Assembly (NCBI RefSeq): GCF_009377185.1
Contig: NZ_VJZC01000021.1
Coordinates: 1-46,522 of the forward strand
DNA length: 46,522 nt
Reading direction: 5' to 3'
Origin: Streptomyces spongiae
GTDB taxonomy: Bacteria; Actinomycetota; Actinomycetes; Streptomycetales; Streptomycetaceae
A program made the position numbers and the translations under genes. Positions 31,746 to 40,914 of this stretch are shown here, in pieces; the first letter of the stretch is position 1; each line of letters starts with the position of its first letter. Under the pieces are notes generated by a model, which saw only the letters and a list, made by a program, of their open reading frames with translations, searched no databases and was not told where the DNA came from.

Positions 31746-33269
31746 TCAACCACCGTCCCCTGCGCGGAAGGTGCTGCCCGCGTCCTGCCGGTACGGCTTG
31801 TCCTGCCACTGCTTGAAGTCGACTGTCCGGCTCGCGTCATGGACGACGAAGGTCCATGGTCCGACGTAGACGTTGTCGTGCCAGCGGTTGTGCTGCTCGT
31901 TGGTGATCGCCTCGGCCACCCGCTCGCCCTGGTACGGCGACCAGTCCGGATAGGTGCCGTAGTTGGACAGCACAGCCATCCGGTCGCACTTCACCGTGCA
32001 GTCGACGACGGACTTGTCCAGCACGAAGCGGTTGTCGTGGATGTCCACCCGCTGGGTCTTCCACCGGCAGTCGGAGTAGAGCGGTGCCTTGGCGATCGCC
32101 GGCTGCGCGCAGCGGTCGGTGTTCTTCACCAGCAGCGTGCAGTCACCGGACGAGGTGTTGGCCGGGCTGTTGCAGAACCGGTCGGCGTTCTCCCACAGGG
32201 TGATCCCGGACCAGTTGTTCTCCAGCCGGTTCCGGTAGACCTCGATCTTGTCCGTGCGGGCTCGGATCCGCGGTTCGCCGCCGGACTCGGAGAGGTAGAC
32301 GGTCGCGTACGGGAAGTTGTCGCCGTCGGCGGCGTAATCGCGGCCCTCGACCCAGTTGTTCCGCCGGATCGTGTTCTTCCGGATGACCGCGTTGTAGCTG
32401 ATCTCGTAGATCAGCGCGGCACCGTCGTTGTCCTCGATCAGGTTGTCCTCGATCAGGAAGTCGTTGTTGTTGGTGTCCGCCCACAACCCGGTTCCGCGGT
32501 TGTCGTGCACCCAGTTGCCGCGTATGTCGGCGCCGTTGACGGCCCAGAACTTGACGCCTCCGCTGCAGCCGCAGTTCGGCCGCCGTCGCTCCCAGTCGCC
32601 CGTGTTGTTGCCCACGATCTCGTTGCCCTCGACCACCAGGCCGCGGATACGGTCGCCGGCCTGGTACGCGTTCATGCCGTACTGGCCGTTGGCGCGCAGG
32701 CAGCTGGCGCGGACCTGCTGGCGGGCGCCGGCCATCAGCCCGGCGCCGGAGTTGTTCTGGATCGTCGTGTGCTCGATCACCCACCCGTCGGCCGAGTCGT
32801 GATTGACCACGCCCTCGTCACGGGGCGCGACGAACCCCTGCACGGTCAGATAGCGGATCGTGACGTCGCGGGCGGTGCCGCCGAACGCGTAGTGGTTGCT
32901 CTTCCGGCCGTCGAGCACCGCGCCCGGCGCGCCGAGGTAGACGTCCCCCTCCTTGGGGACCACCTGGTCGTAGCGGTTCGACATGAGCGTGTGCTTGCCC
33001 GGCCGAAGCCAGAAGGTGGTGTGCGCGGGGCTGTTCTCGGTCTTCGCGGCCAGGTCGCCGGGCACGGCCGGGTCCACCGTCACCGCGCCCGCCGGCGCCT
33101 TCGCCGGTCCGGCCGCGGGCTTGGCGCACACCCGGGCCGCGGGCGTGGACGGCGCAGCGGTCGGCTTCGGCGCCGCGTCCGTGGTGCCGCCCTCACAGCC
33201 GGTCGCCGCCAGCAGGGCCAGCACCAGGGGTGCCGCCGGCCACGCCCAGCGCCGCCACTTCGTCCCCAC
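31746..33269 (-). CDS. Right-handed parallel beta-helix lipoprotein
   Basis: A 507-residue secreted lipoprotein. The signal peptide ends in LLAATGC (lipobox, Cys about 25), then a Pro/Ala/Thr linker. The rest is a parallel beta-helix of polysaccharide-lyase/epimerase type, with repeats such as NNSGAGLMAG, GNNTGDWERR and DNRGTGLWADTNNNDFLIED. At least eight Cys residues in the mature part suggest disulfides. GTG 33269 has ribosome site GGAGG. Such proteins cut or epimerise uronate-containing polymers (AlgG, pectate lyase folds); the catalytic residues cannot be assigned here. Confidence 0.85.
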   Translation of the reverse strand: MGTKWRRWAWPAAPLVLALLAATGCEGGTTDAAPKPTAAPSTPAARVCAKPAAGPAKAPAGAVTVDPAVPGDLAAKTENSPAHTTFWLRPGKHTLMSNRYDQVVPKEGDVYLGAPGAVLDGRKSNHYAFGGTARDVTIRYLTVQGFVAPRDEGVVNHDSADGWVIEHTTIQNNSGAGLMAGARQQVRASCLRANGQYGMNAYQAGDRIRGLVVEGNEIVGNNTGDWERRRPNCGCSGGVKFWAVNGADIRGNWVHDNRGTGLWADTNNNDFLIEDNLIEDNDGAALIYEISYNAVIRKNTIRRNNWVEGRDYAADGDNFPYATVYLSESGGEPRIRARTDKIEVYRNRLENNWSGITLWENADRFCNSPANTSSGDCTLLVKNTDRCAQPAIAKAPLYSDCRWKTQRVDIHDNRFVLDKSVVDCTVKCDRMAVLSNYGTYPDWSPYQGERVAEAITNEQHNRWHDNVYVGPWTFVVHDASRTVDFKQWQDKPYRQDAGSTFRAGDGG

Positions 33270-33281
33270 GCGTCCTCCCCC

Positions 33282-35237
33282 CTAGCCGCGGAACCTGAGT
33301 ACGGTCGTGAAGTCCTCCGTGCCGTCGGCGAAGCCGGTGCCGACCAGCGTGGTGGTGGGTTCCTTGCGCCCGAAGCCGGGGGAGTACCAGCCCAGCGGCG
33401 GGTCGCTCTCACCGCGGTGCGCCCGCCAGGACAGCTGCCCGGGCAGGTCGAGCGCTGCGGAGCGGTGCTCGCCGTCCCGGGTCCAGGTGAGCACGGCCCG
33501 GTTGTCCACCAGGTCCGCGGCGATCGCCGGGCCGAGGTGGAACGCCAGCCGCACGGGCCGGCGCGGGCCGCGCACCTCGTCGACCACCCTCAGCTCCTGG
33601 CTCGCAGCCGCAAGATCCACCCTGCGGCGGTGCACGGAGGGCTGGTAACCGTCGTGCTCGGCACACCAGCGGGTCACCCCCTCGGAGGATGTGTCCGCGA
33701 CCAGGACCCGGCTGCGGGCATGCCGGGTCCACAGGAACGGGCCGCCGGAGACGGACTGGTCACCGCCGTCCAGTTGCAGGGTGTTGTGGCCGAGGGTCGA
33801 CCGGAAGTACTGCCGCCACTCGGGCTGCCCGTGGTAGCAGAACGTCCCCGGGTCGGCGAGCACGTCGACCCCGTCGTGCCGGACCTCCACGGACAGCGCG
33901 TCCGCGTGGGCGTGCGCGGCGATGGACAGGAATCCGTGCGGACCACCGTCGCAGCGGCACCAGATCTCTCCCGTCCCTTCCGGACCGCGCAGGATGGTCA
34001 TGCCCGCGTCGGCGAAATGGGCCGGTCGGCTCGCCGGGCGTGCGGTTCCTTTTGTCGCGTACGGCCGGATGAGCGCGGCCAGCAGCGGGGTGCGCACATC
34101 GGTACCGGTCACCGCCGGCCACCAGGCGAGCCGGCCGAACACGGCTTCCCCGGTGGCCAGCAGCGAGGCCCAGCGGTCGGTGCCCGCGCCGTCCACGATC
34201 AGACCGTGCCCGTCGTCGGCGTCCCCCTGGCGTGGCGGCCGCAGCCGGCCGTCCACGACGGCCGCGAGCGCGTCGGTCATCCGCAGCAGCACCAGCCGGA
34301 CCGTCGCGGGGACCGGCACGCCCGCGGCATCCGCCTCGGCCACCGCGGCCAGGCCGAGCTCCAGCACCAGTCCGTGATACTCGCTGGCCAGCTCGCGGTT
34401 GAGGCCGGAGAGGAAGGTGTTGCCGCGCAGATTCCGCTCCAGCGAACGCAGCGCGTCGGCTCGCCAGCGCGCCGAGGAGGGGAACCACCCGAACGCGCAG
34501 GCCGCTGCGACCTGCCCGGCGGCCTCGGCGATGACGTGGTTGTTCGCCGAGGACCCCCGGCTGGGGAAGGCGGCCAGCCAACGCTGGTGGTGCCAGATCT
34601 GGTTCAGCGCCACCGGGTTGCCCTCGAACAGAGCGGCCACGCCCGGCCATCCGTCGAGCAGCCGGCGGACCCACACCCAGGACAGCAACCGGATGCCCAG
34701 CTCGATGCCGCTGATCCAGTGCACTCCGCGCAGCGGAGGGTTGGCCGCCCACCACGACCGCAGGTGCTCGGCCACGCGCTCGGCGTACCGCTCGTCCCCG
34801 GTGATCGCGTAGGCGGCGGCGAGCACGGTGAGGTACTGATGCCGGGACGGCTCCCAGATCTGCTTGATGTCCCCGACCGCGTCCTCGTCGCGGTACGGCA
34901 CGTCGAAGGCGTAGCCGCCCGGAGCCCGGCGCCCTGTCTTCGGGTCGTACCACCAGTCCGGGTCGGCCAGGTCGTCACGGGCCACCCCGAAATACTCGGC
35001 GTGCCCGTCCATCAGCCGGTCCGCCTCGGCGATGAGACGTTTCGCGGCGTCCGGTGGCACCGCGTCGAGCGTCCCCGCGGGCAGTACCGCGGTGAACCGG
35101 GCGCCGGTCACGCTCGGGCAGTCCGGCGGCGCCGAACGCCATCGCCGCCTGCGCACCGCGTCGCCCATCCGGCCGCCGACCTCCCGCGGTTCCATCCGGG
35201 ACAGCCGCCGCAGGTACCAGCCCGCGCTCATGGTCAC
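33282..35237 (-). CDS. Heparinase II/III-family protein
   Basis: A 651-residue protein. The N-terminal half is the alpha/alpha toroid domain typical of heparinase II/III proteins (WWYDPKTGRRAPGG, then PSRHQYLTVLAAAYAITGDE, then SSANNHVIAEAAGQ). The C-terminal half is the beta-sandwich lyase domain with AAHAHADALSVEV, DPGTFCYHGQPEWRQYFRS and GHNTLQLDGGDQS. Family members eliminate uronate-linked glycosidic bonds. No signal peptide is visible, so it may act in the cytoplasm or be exported another way. GTG 35237 (ribosome site GAGG, five bases) overlaps the previous stop; ATG 35231 is an alternative. Confidence 0.9.
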   Translation of the reverse strand: MTMSAGWYLRRLSRMEPREVGGRMGDAVRRRRWRSAPPDCPSVTGARFTAVLPAGTLDAVPPDAAKRLIAEADRLMDGHAEYFGVARDDLADPDWWYDPKTGRRAPGGYAFDVPYRDEDAVGDIKQIWEPSRHQYLTVLAAAYAITGDERYAERVAEHLRSWWAANPPLRGVHWISGIELGIRLLSWVWVRRLLDGWPGVAALFEGNPVALNQIWHHQRWLAAFPSRGSSANNHVIAEAAGQVAAACAFGWFPSSARWRADALRSLERNLRGNTFLSGLNRELASEYHGLVLELGLAAVAEADAAGVPVPATVRLVLLRMTDALAAVVDGRLRPPRQGDADDGHGLIVDGAGTDRWASLLATGEAVFGRLAWWPAVTGTDVRTPLLAALIRPYATKGTARPASRPAHFADAGMTILRGPEGTGEIWCRCDGGPHGFLSIAAHAHADALSVEVRHDGVDVLADPGTFCYHGQPEWRQYFRSTLGHNTLQLDGGDQSVSGGPFLWTRHARSRVLVADTSSEGVTRWCAEHDGYQPSVHRRRVDLAAASQELRVVDEVRGPRRPVRLAFHLGPAIAADLVDNRAVLTWTRDGEHRSAALDLPGQLSWRAHRGESDPPLGWYSPGFGRKEPTTTLVGTGFADGTEDFTTVLRFRG

Positions 35238-37405
35238 AGCGGCCTCGCCAACGTCACCGGCGCGCCGCCGGCCAGGCCGGCCTGCACGGCGAGGGTGGCC
35301 GCCGTGGTGGCGACCAGCGACTCCAGCGGCACCGGCATCGGCCCACCAGTCCGCACCGCCTTGATGAACGCGGCCAGCTCGGCGTTCTGGCCCTTGTCCC
35401 GGGCCTTGGGCAGCCGCGAACTGACCCACCGCTTGCGGCCGTAGACCGAGGCGCGGACGAAGTCGTCGAGCCGCAGCACCTTGCCGTCCGCGAAGAGGTC
35501 CAGCGTCTCCTTCGGGAAGCCGGGCGCGCCGGTGGTGACGTAGCTGATGGTGGCGGTGGACCCGTCCGGGTAGCGCAGCACGACCTGCAGATCCTCGTTG
35601 CCGGACGGGGCGACCGCGAACACCGAGACCGGATCGGCCTCGAGCAGCCAGCTCGCCGTGTCGATGAAGTGCCCGCCCTCGCCGGCGAACCGCGAGCCCT
35701 CGGTGCCTTGTTGGAGGTACCAGCTGCCGTGGTCGAGGCGGCCCGCATTGACCAGGTAGCGCAGGCTCGCCGGCCCGGTCCGGGCGCCGAACCGCGTCCT
35801 GGCCTCCTGCAGCAGCGGCGCGAACCGACGGTTGAAGCCCACCTGCAGCCGGTCGTTGCCGGACTCCTCCACCGCCGCGAGTACGCCGGCCAGCTCGTCC
35901 TCGGTGAGCGCCAACGGCTTCTCCACGAACACCGTTTTGCCGGCAAGCAGCGCCTGTCGGGTCAGTTCGGCGTGCGAGCTGTGCCGGGTGACCACAAACA
36001 CCGCGTCGATGGACTTGTCGCCGAGCACGGCGTCGAGATCGGTGGTCGCCTCGGCGAATCCGAACTTCCGCTTCGCGTTGGCCGCGGACAGCGCCGTCGT
36101 GGTGACGACCGTGGACAACTCGACGCCGTCGCGCTGTGTCAGGTGCGGCAGTAGCATCGACGTCGCGTAGTTCCCCGCGCCCACGAACGCAAGGCGCACC
36201 GGCGTCTTCACGGCCCGGGTCGGACTCGGCTTGACGTTCACCGTGGGCACGGCCACCGCCGGAGCCTCCGCCTGCACCCCCTGTTCGGGGTACCGGAACA
36301 GCACGGCCACGGCCTTCAGATCGCCGTCCTTCAGGCTCCGGTACGTCTCGACGGCGTCGTCGAAGTCGGCGATGTGGGAGATCAAGGGCTCCACGTCGAC
36401 GCTGCCGCGGGCGAGGAGATCGAGGAAGCACGCCAGGTTGCGGCGCTCGGTCCAGCGCACGTAGCCGATCGGGTAGTCCCGCCCCTCCAGCTCGTACTCC
36501 GGGTCGTAGCGCCCGGGGCCGTAACTGCGGGAGAAGCGGACGTCGAGCTCTTTCTCGTAGTACGCGTTCCACGGCAGGTCCAGGCGGCACTTACCGATGT
36601 CGACGACCCGGCCGCGGTCCCGGCAGAGCCGGGCGGCCAGCTCGACGGGCTCGTTGCTGCCGCCGCCGGCGGCCAGGTACACCTGGTCCACACCGTGACC
36701 GCCGGTGAGTTCGGCGACGGCGGTCTCCACGGCCGCGGACGCCGGATCGCCGCAGGCCGCAGCACCCAGGCGCTCGGCGAGCTCGCAGCGCACCGGGTCG
36801 GGGTCGACGCCGACGACGCGGACTCCGGAGGCGGCAAGGAGCTGAACCACCAGCTGCCCGATCAGGCCGAGGCCGATGACCAGCGCCACTTCGCCGAGCC
36901 GTGACTCGCCCTGGCGGACGCCCTGCATCGCGATCGACCCGACGGTGCCGAAGGCCGCGTGCCGCGGCGCGAGGCCGTCCGGCACCGGGGCATAGAGGTT
37001 CTTCGGCACCCAGTTCAACTCGGCGTGCAGCGCGTGCTCGTTGCCTGCGCAGGCCACGAGGTCGCCGACCTTCACATCGTCGATCCCGGCGCCGACCTGC
37101 TCGACCACCCCGCACAGGGAGTAGCCCAGCGGCGTGTAGGAGTCCAGCTTGCCCATCACCTTGCGGTAGGTGGCGGGCACCCCGTTGGTGGCCACGCTCT
37201 GCACGACCTTGGCCACCTGGTCCGGCCGGGAGCGGGCCTTGCCCAGCATCGACATGCCGGCCTCGGACACCTTCATGAGCTCGGTCCCGGTGGAGATCAG
37301 CGAGTAGGCGGTCCGGACCAGCACACCGCCCGCCTTGCAGCCCGGCACCGGCACGTCGAGCAGGGCCAGCTCGCCGCTCTTGTAGTTCTGTACAACCTGT
37401 TTCAC
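35234..37405 (-). CDS. Bi-domain oxidoreductase (zinc-type MDR dehydrogenase + Gfo/Idh/MocA)
   Basis: A 723-residue fusion. Residues 1-345 are a medium-chain alcohol-dehydrogenase-type domain (LGYSLCGVVEQVGAGIDDVK, then the Rossmann LVIGLGLIGQLVVQLLAASG). A Pro/Val-rich linker leads to a Gfo/Idh/MocA dehydrogenase at about 390-723 (LAFVGAGNYATSMLLPHL, then the EKPLAL motif and a GEGGHFIDTASWLL segment). The zinc ligands of the first domain are only partly recognisable. The order bi-domain enzyme, heparinase II/III, and a nearby amidotransferase recurs in bacterial polysaccharide loci. It probably oxidises/reduces a nucleotide sugar. GTG 37405 has ribosome site AGAGGA. Confidence 0.9.
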   Translation of the reverse strand: MKQVVQNYKSGELALLDVPVPGCKAGGVLVRTAYSLISTGTELMKVSEAGMSMLGKARSRPDQVAKVVQSVATNGVPATYRKVMGKLDSYTPLGYSLCGVVEQVGAGIDDVKVGDLVACAGNEHALHAELNWVPKNLYAPVPDGLAPRHAAFGTVGSIAMQGVRQGESRLGEVALVIGLGLIGQLVVQLLAASGVRVVGVDPDPVRCELAERLGAAACGDPASAAVETAVAELTGGHGVDQVYLAAGGGSNEPVELAARLCRDRGRVVDIGKCRLDLPWNAYYEKELDVRFSRSYGPGRYDPEYELEGRDYPIGYVRWTERRNLACFLDLLARGSVDVEPLISHIADFDDAVETYRSLKDGDLKAVAVLFRYPEQGVQAEAPAVAVPTVNVKPSPTRAVKTPVRLAFVGAGNYATSMLLPHLTQRDGVELSTVVTTTALSAANAKRKFGFAEATTDLDAVLGDKSIDAVFVVTRHSSHAELTRQALLAGKTVFVEKPLALTEDELAGVLAAVEESGNDRLQVGFNRRFAPLLQEARTRFGARTGPASLRYLVNAGRLDHGSWYLQQGTEGSRFAGEGGHFIDTASWLLEADPVSVFAVAPSGNEDLQVVLRYPDGSTATISYVTTGAPGFPKETLDLFADGKVLRLDDFVRASVYGRKRWVSSRLPKARDKGQNAELAAFIKAVRTGGPMPVPLESLVATTAATLAVQAGLAGGAPVTLARPL

Positions 37406-37422
37406 GCGAAGTCCTCTTGTCT

Positions 37423-39357
37423 CTACGCCGTCAAGGACGAGTTCTGGCCGGACCCGGAGGTCGCGCCGCGATACCAGTACTCGAGGGTCAGCACATGCCA
37501 CAGATGTTTGGAGAAGTCCCGCTGCCCGGCGGCGTCCTCGGCGACGAGCCGCGCCAGCGCGTCGCGGCGCAGGAACCCGGAGCGGACGAGCTCCCCGTCG
37601 TTGATCACCTCGCGCACCAGCGGTGCCAGATCCCGGCTCATCCAGGCGCGCAGGGGGGCGCTGAACAGGCCCTTGGGCCGGTACACGATCTCCCGGGGCA
37701 GGATCGAGGTGGCCGCCTCCTTCAGGACTGCCTTGCCCTGTCGTCCGACGATCTTGCGATCACCGGGCACGGCGAACGCCGCCTTGACCACCTCGACGTC
37801 CACGTACGGCACCCGCACCTCGGTCGACGCGGCCATGCTCGACCGGTCCGTGTACGTGAGGTTCAGGCCCGGCAGGAACATCCGGGCATCGCCCAGGCAC
37901 ATGCGGTTGACGAAGTCGTCGAGGTCGTTGTCCTGGTAGACGTCCGCATGCTCGGTCAGCACGTCATCGACCGTCCCGGCCAGGTCCGGATCGATCAGGG
38001 CGAGCAGCTCGTCCTGGTCGTACATGGTGTAGCTGCGCCGGAACGCGGTCTCCTCCGGCAGATCGGCGAAGGAGAGGAACCGCTTCGCGAAGCGCACCGA
38101 CCGGTACCCCCGGCGGCTCGTTGCGACCGGCAGCCGGTCCACGGCCCTCGACAGGCCACGCCGCAGGGGGCTCGGGACGCGCTGGTAGCGCAGCGCGATC
38201 AGGTTGGCCAGGTGCTTGCGGTAACCGGCGAACAGCTCGTCGGCACCCATCCCCGAAAGCATCACCTTGACCCCGGCCTCCCGGGCGGCCGAGCAGATCA
38301 GGAACGTGTTGATCGCGGCGGGGTCGCCGATCGGCTCGTCCAGGTGGTACGTCATCTGCGGCAGCAGGTCGAGCACGTTCGGGGCGATCTCGATCTCGTG
38401 CAGGTCGACGCCGAACCGCTCGGCCACCTGCCGGGCGTAGCGCAGGTCGTCCGGCATCGCCTCGAACTTCGCGTCCTCGGCGCGGAAGCCGATCGTGTAG
38501 GCGGAGATCCCGGGTTGGTCGCGGGCCGCCAGCGCGGTCAGGTAGCTGGAGTCGAGGCCGCCGGAGAGGAAGGTCGCCACGGGTACGTCGGAGAGCATGT
38601 GCCGCCGGGTGGACTCCTCGACGACGGCGGCCAAGTCCGGCTGCTCGCCGCCCCGGGCCCGCTCCCGGCCCTCTGCGGCGACGTCCTTCAGGTTCCAGAA
38701 CCGGCCGCGCTCCACCCGGCCGTCAGGCCGGCACCTGAGCCAGCTCCCCGGCGGCAGCTTCTCCGCTTCGCGGAACGCGCACCGTGAGTCCGGCACCCAG
38801 TAGTACAGCAGCGAGGCCACCAGCGCCGCATGGTCCACCTGCAGCGACCCGCCGGTCACGGCGGCGAGCGCCTTGAGCTCGGAGGCGAACACCAGACCCT
38901 CGCCGCGCCGGAGCAGGAACAGCGGCTTGATGCCGAGCTGGTCGCGGGCGAGCACCAGTTCACCGGTTCGCTCGTCGAAGATCCCGAACGCGAACATGCC
39001 GCGCAGCCGGGGCAGGCAGTCCGTGCCCCAGCGCCGCCAGGCCTCCAGCAGCACCTCGGTGTCGGAGGTGCCGCGGAAGCGCACCCCGGCGGCCGCCAGC
39101 TCGGCGCGCAGCTCGGGCGCGTTGTACAGCTCGCCGTTGTACGTCAGGACGAGGCCGTCCGAGACCATCGGCTGGGCGCCGGTCTCGGACAGGTCGATGA
39201 TGGCCAGCCGACGGTGCCCGAGGTGTACTTCGCCGTCACCGAGGGGGTGGCTGTACCGGCCCGCCCCGTCCGGACCGCGGTGGGCGAGGGTCTCGGTGAG
39301 CCGGTCGGTCACGACCTTCCCGTCCGGCCATCGGTAAGTGCCTGCGATGCCACACAT
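37423..39357 (-). CDS. Asparagine synthase (glutamine-hydrolysing)-type amidotransferase
   Basis: A 644-residue two-domain enzyme. The N-terminal class II glutaminase starts with Cys2 (MCGIAGTYRW) and has LAHRGPDGAG and LTYNGELYN. The C-terminal synthetase has the PP-loop LSGGLDSSYLTALAA. In polysaccharide loci such enzymes amidate sugar carboxylates instead of aspartate (for example WbpS-type uronamide formation). The co-located AlgD-like dehydrogenase provides a uronic acid substrate. Assignment to amidation is inference; the family is certain. It lies three bases after the upstream gene. Confidence 0.93.
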   Translation of the reverse strand: MCGIAGTYRWPDGKVVTDRLTETLAHRGPDGAGRYSHPLGDGEVHLGHRRLAIIDLSETGAQPMVSDGLVLTYNGELYNAPELRAELAAAGVRFRGTSDTEVLLEAWRRWGTDCLPRLRGMFAFGIFDERTGELVLARDQLGIKPLFLLRRGEGLVFASELKALAAVTGGSLQVDHAALVASLLYYWVPDSRCAFREAEKLPPGSWLRCRPDGRVERGRFWNLKDVAAEGRERARGGEQPDLAAVVEESTRRHMLSDVPVATFLSGGLDSSYLTALAARDQPGISAYTIGFRAEDAKFEAMPDDLRYARQVAERFGVDLHEIEIAPNVLDLLPQMTYHLDEPIGDPAAINTFLICSAAREAGVKVMLSGMGADELFAGYRKHLANLIALRYQRVPSPLRRGLSRAVDRLPVATSRRGYRSVRFAKRFLSFADLPEETAFRRSYTMYDQDELLALIDPDLAGTVDDVLTEHADVYQDNDLDDFVNRMCLGDARMFLPGLNLTYTDRSSMAASTEVRVPYVDVEVVKAAFAVPGDRKIVGRQGKAVLKEAATSILPREIVYRPKGLFSAPLRAWMSRDLAPLVREVINDGELVRSGFLRRDALARLVAEDAAGQRDFSKHLWHVLTLEYWYRGATSGSGQNSSLTA

Positions 39358-39360
39358 GTC

Positions 39361-40914
39361 CTACCTCACCTCCTTGTCGTTGTCCGGGACCCGGGCAGCC
39401 CACGCCGGCAGCTGCTCCGTCAGCCGCCGGCCCTCCCCCCCTGCCTGAACGGCGTGGGAGGTACCCCCACCCTTCTGCCGGGCCGGCCGCCCGCTCCGCC
39501 CACGCAGCGCGGTGTGCAGCCCGTTCCACAGCGTGCCGTCGGTCCGGTCACGCGGATCGGGGTCGATCAGCACGACACCGATCACCGGAATGCGCTGGTC
39601 CGCGAGCTGCCGTGCCACGGTGTGCAGCCATGCGGCGCTTCCGTGCCCGGCACGCACGACGAGCACCGTCTCAGTGCCGAGGTACTGGAGGTCGGTCCAC
39701 GCCGTGCCGGGCGCCACCGAGCCGACGCCGAGTCGGCGCTCCTGGTGCGACACGGCCGCGGCATGCTCGCCGGTGACCACGGCGGGGTCCCCGGGCTTCG
39801 GGCGGAGCCCGGCGAGCTGTCGGCCGGGCAGACCGTCGACGATGACCACCGGCCCCTCCGCCGCCAGTGCCCTGGCGAGGTCCAGGGCGATCACGCTCGT
39901 GTTGCGCGCGCAGCCCAGTTCCAGCAGCGACACGGGTTCCGCGGAGCCGCGCACAACGCGGGCCAGGGACGTGGTGAGCCGTTCGCGTGTCGCCCGGACC
40001 CGGCGGCTCTGCCATCGCCCGGCCGACCGGTGGGGCAGCTCCGCGATGACCGAGGCGCCGAGGTTCGCGGCGATCTCCCGGCGCAGCACGGGACGGTCCG
40101 CCACCACAGCGCCGACCGCGGCCACCGCGAGCCCGAGGAAGAGCCCGAGGAAGAGTCCGATCGCGGCGTTGGTGGCAGCGGCCTTGGGCAGGGAGTTCCG
40201 CACCAGGTACGGGGCATCCACGATCTGTGTGCCGGCGACGAGCCGGGGCGTGCCGATTCTCGCCTCCCCGGCGCGCTGGCTGAAATCGGTGATCTGCGAG
40301 GTGAGTTCGGCCCGGCGGGCGTAGAGCGACTCCAGGTCCGCCGACGACTCCGGCCCGCTCGCCTGCGTTCCGTCTCCGATGGCCTTGTTGACCTGGGCCA
40401 GTTGGCCCTTCAGCTGGTCACGCTGGTCGAGCAGGGTCTTGGCCTCGGCGTCCGCGGCCTCCTGTATTCGCCTCACATGGTCCGCGACGAACGCATCGGC
40501 CAACGCCTTGGCGCGGGCCACCGCTTCCGCGTCGCTGTCACCGGTCACGGTGATCTGCAGCACGTTGTTGGTCAAACCGGTACCGCTGTAGTCCTTCATG
40601 AAGTCCTCGGCTTTTTCCTGGGACTTGAGGGACTTCAGGGCCTTGTCGGCGATCCGTGTGGTCTGCAGCAGCGCGACGTCGGTGCGGATCAGCGTTCCGG
40701 GGTCGTTCGGCTGATCCTCCTCATGCGAGACCAGCACCTTGGTCACCGCGGTCGGCGGCTGCGGGAGCAGGAACGCCACCACCGCGCCGACGAGCAGCCC
40801 CAGCAGCGCGAGGGAGCACCAGAGGCGGCGCCGCCTGCGCACCGCGGCCACCAGGGCCTGCAGATCAAGCAGCGGAGCGGCGGCCGACGACTCCGGAGTC
40901 GTACTCGTCGTCAC
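39361..40914 (-). CDS. Wzz-like chain-length/BY-kinase-like protein with degenerate ATP site
   Basis: A 517-residue protein. It has a Wzz N-terminal domain with the first membrane helix at about 33-53 (LWCSLALLGLLVGAVVAF), a periplasmic-type coiled-coil region (about 60-255, rich in E/Q/A) and the second helix at about 258-282 (AAIGLFLGLFLGLAVAAV). A C-terminal Rossmann-like domain follows that resembles a bacterial tyrosine kinase (LELGCARNTSVIALDLARAL, then VVIVDGLPG), but the Walker A GxGKS/T is replaced by GCARNTS. No C-terminal Tyr cluster is present. GTG start overlaps the previous stop. It likely controls polymer length without ATPase activity. Confidence 0.82.
   Translation of the reverse strand: MTTSTTPESSAAAPLLDLQALVAAVRRRRRLWCSLALLGLLVGAVVAFLLPQPPTAVTKVLVSHEEDQPNDPGTLIRTDVALLQTTRIADKALKSLKSQEKAEDFMKDYSGTGLTNNVLQITVTGDSDAEAVARAKALADAFVADHVRRIQEAADAEAKTLLDQRDQLKGQLAQVNKAIGDGTQASGPESSADLESLYARRAELTSQITDFSQRAGEARIGTPRLVAGTQIVDAPYLVRNSLPKAAATNAAIGLFLGLFLGLAVAAVGAVVADRPVLRREIAANLGASVIAELPHRSAGRWQSRRVRATRERLTTSLARVVRGSAEPVSLLELGCARNTSVIALDLARALAAEGPVVIVDGLPGRQLAGLRPKPGDPAVVTGEHAAAVSHQERRLGVGSVAPGTAWTDLQYLGTETVLVVRAGHGSAAWLHTVARQLADQRIPVIGVVLIDPDPRDRTDGTLWNGLHTALRGRSGRPARQKGGGTSHAVQAGGEGRRLTEQLPAWAARVPDNDKEVR

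Noticed and set aside
31542..35444. Very long open frame (1300 codons) on the plus strand
   Set aside because: It lies opposite four well-supported minus-strand genes, has no domain-like texture and results from GC-rich antisense coding bias.
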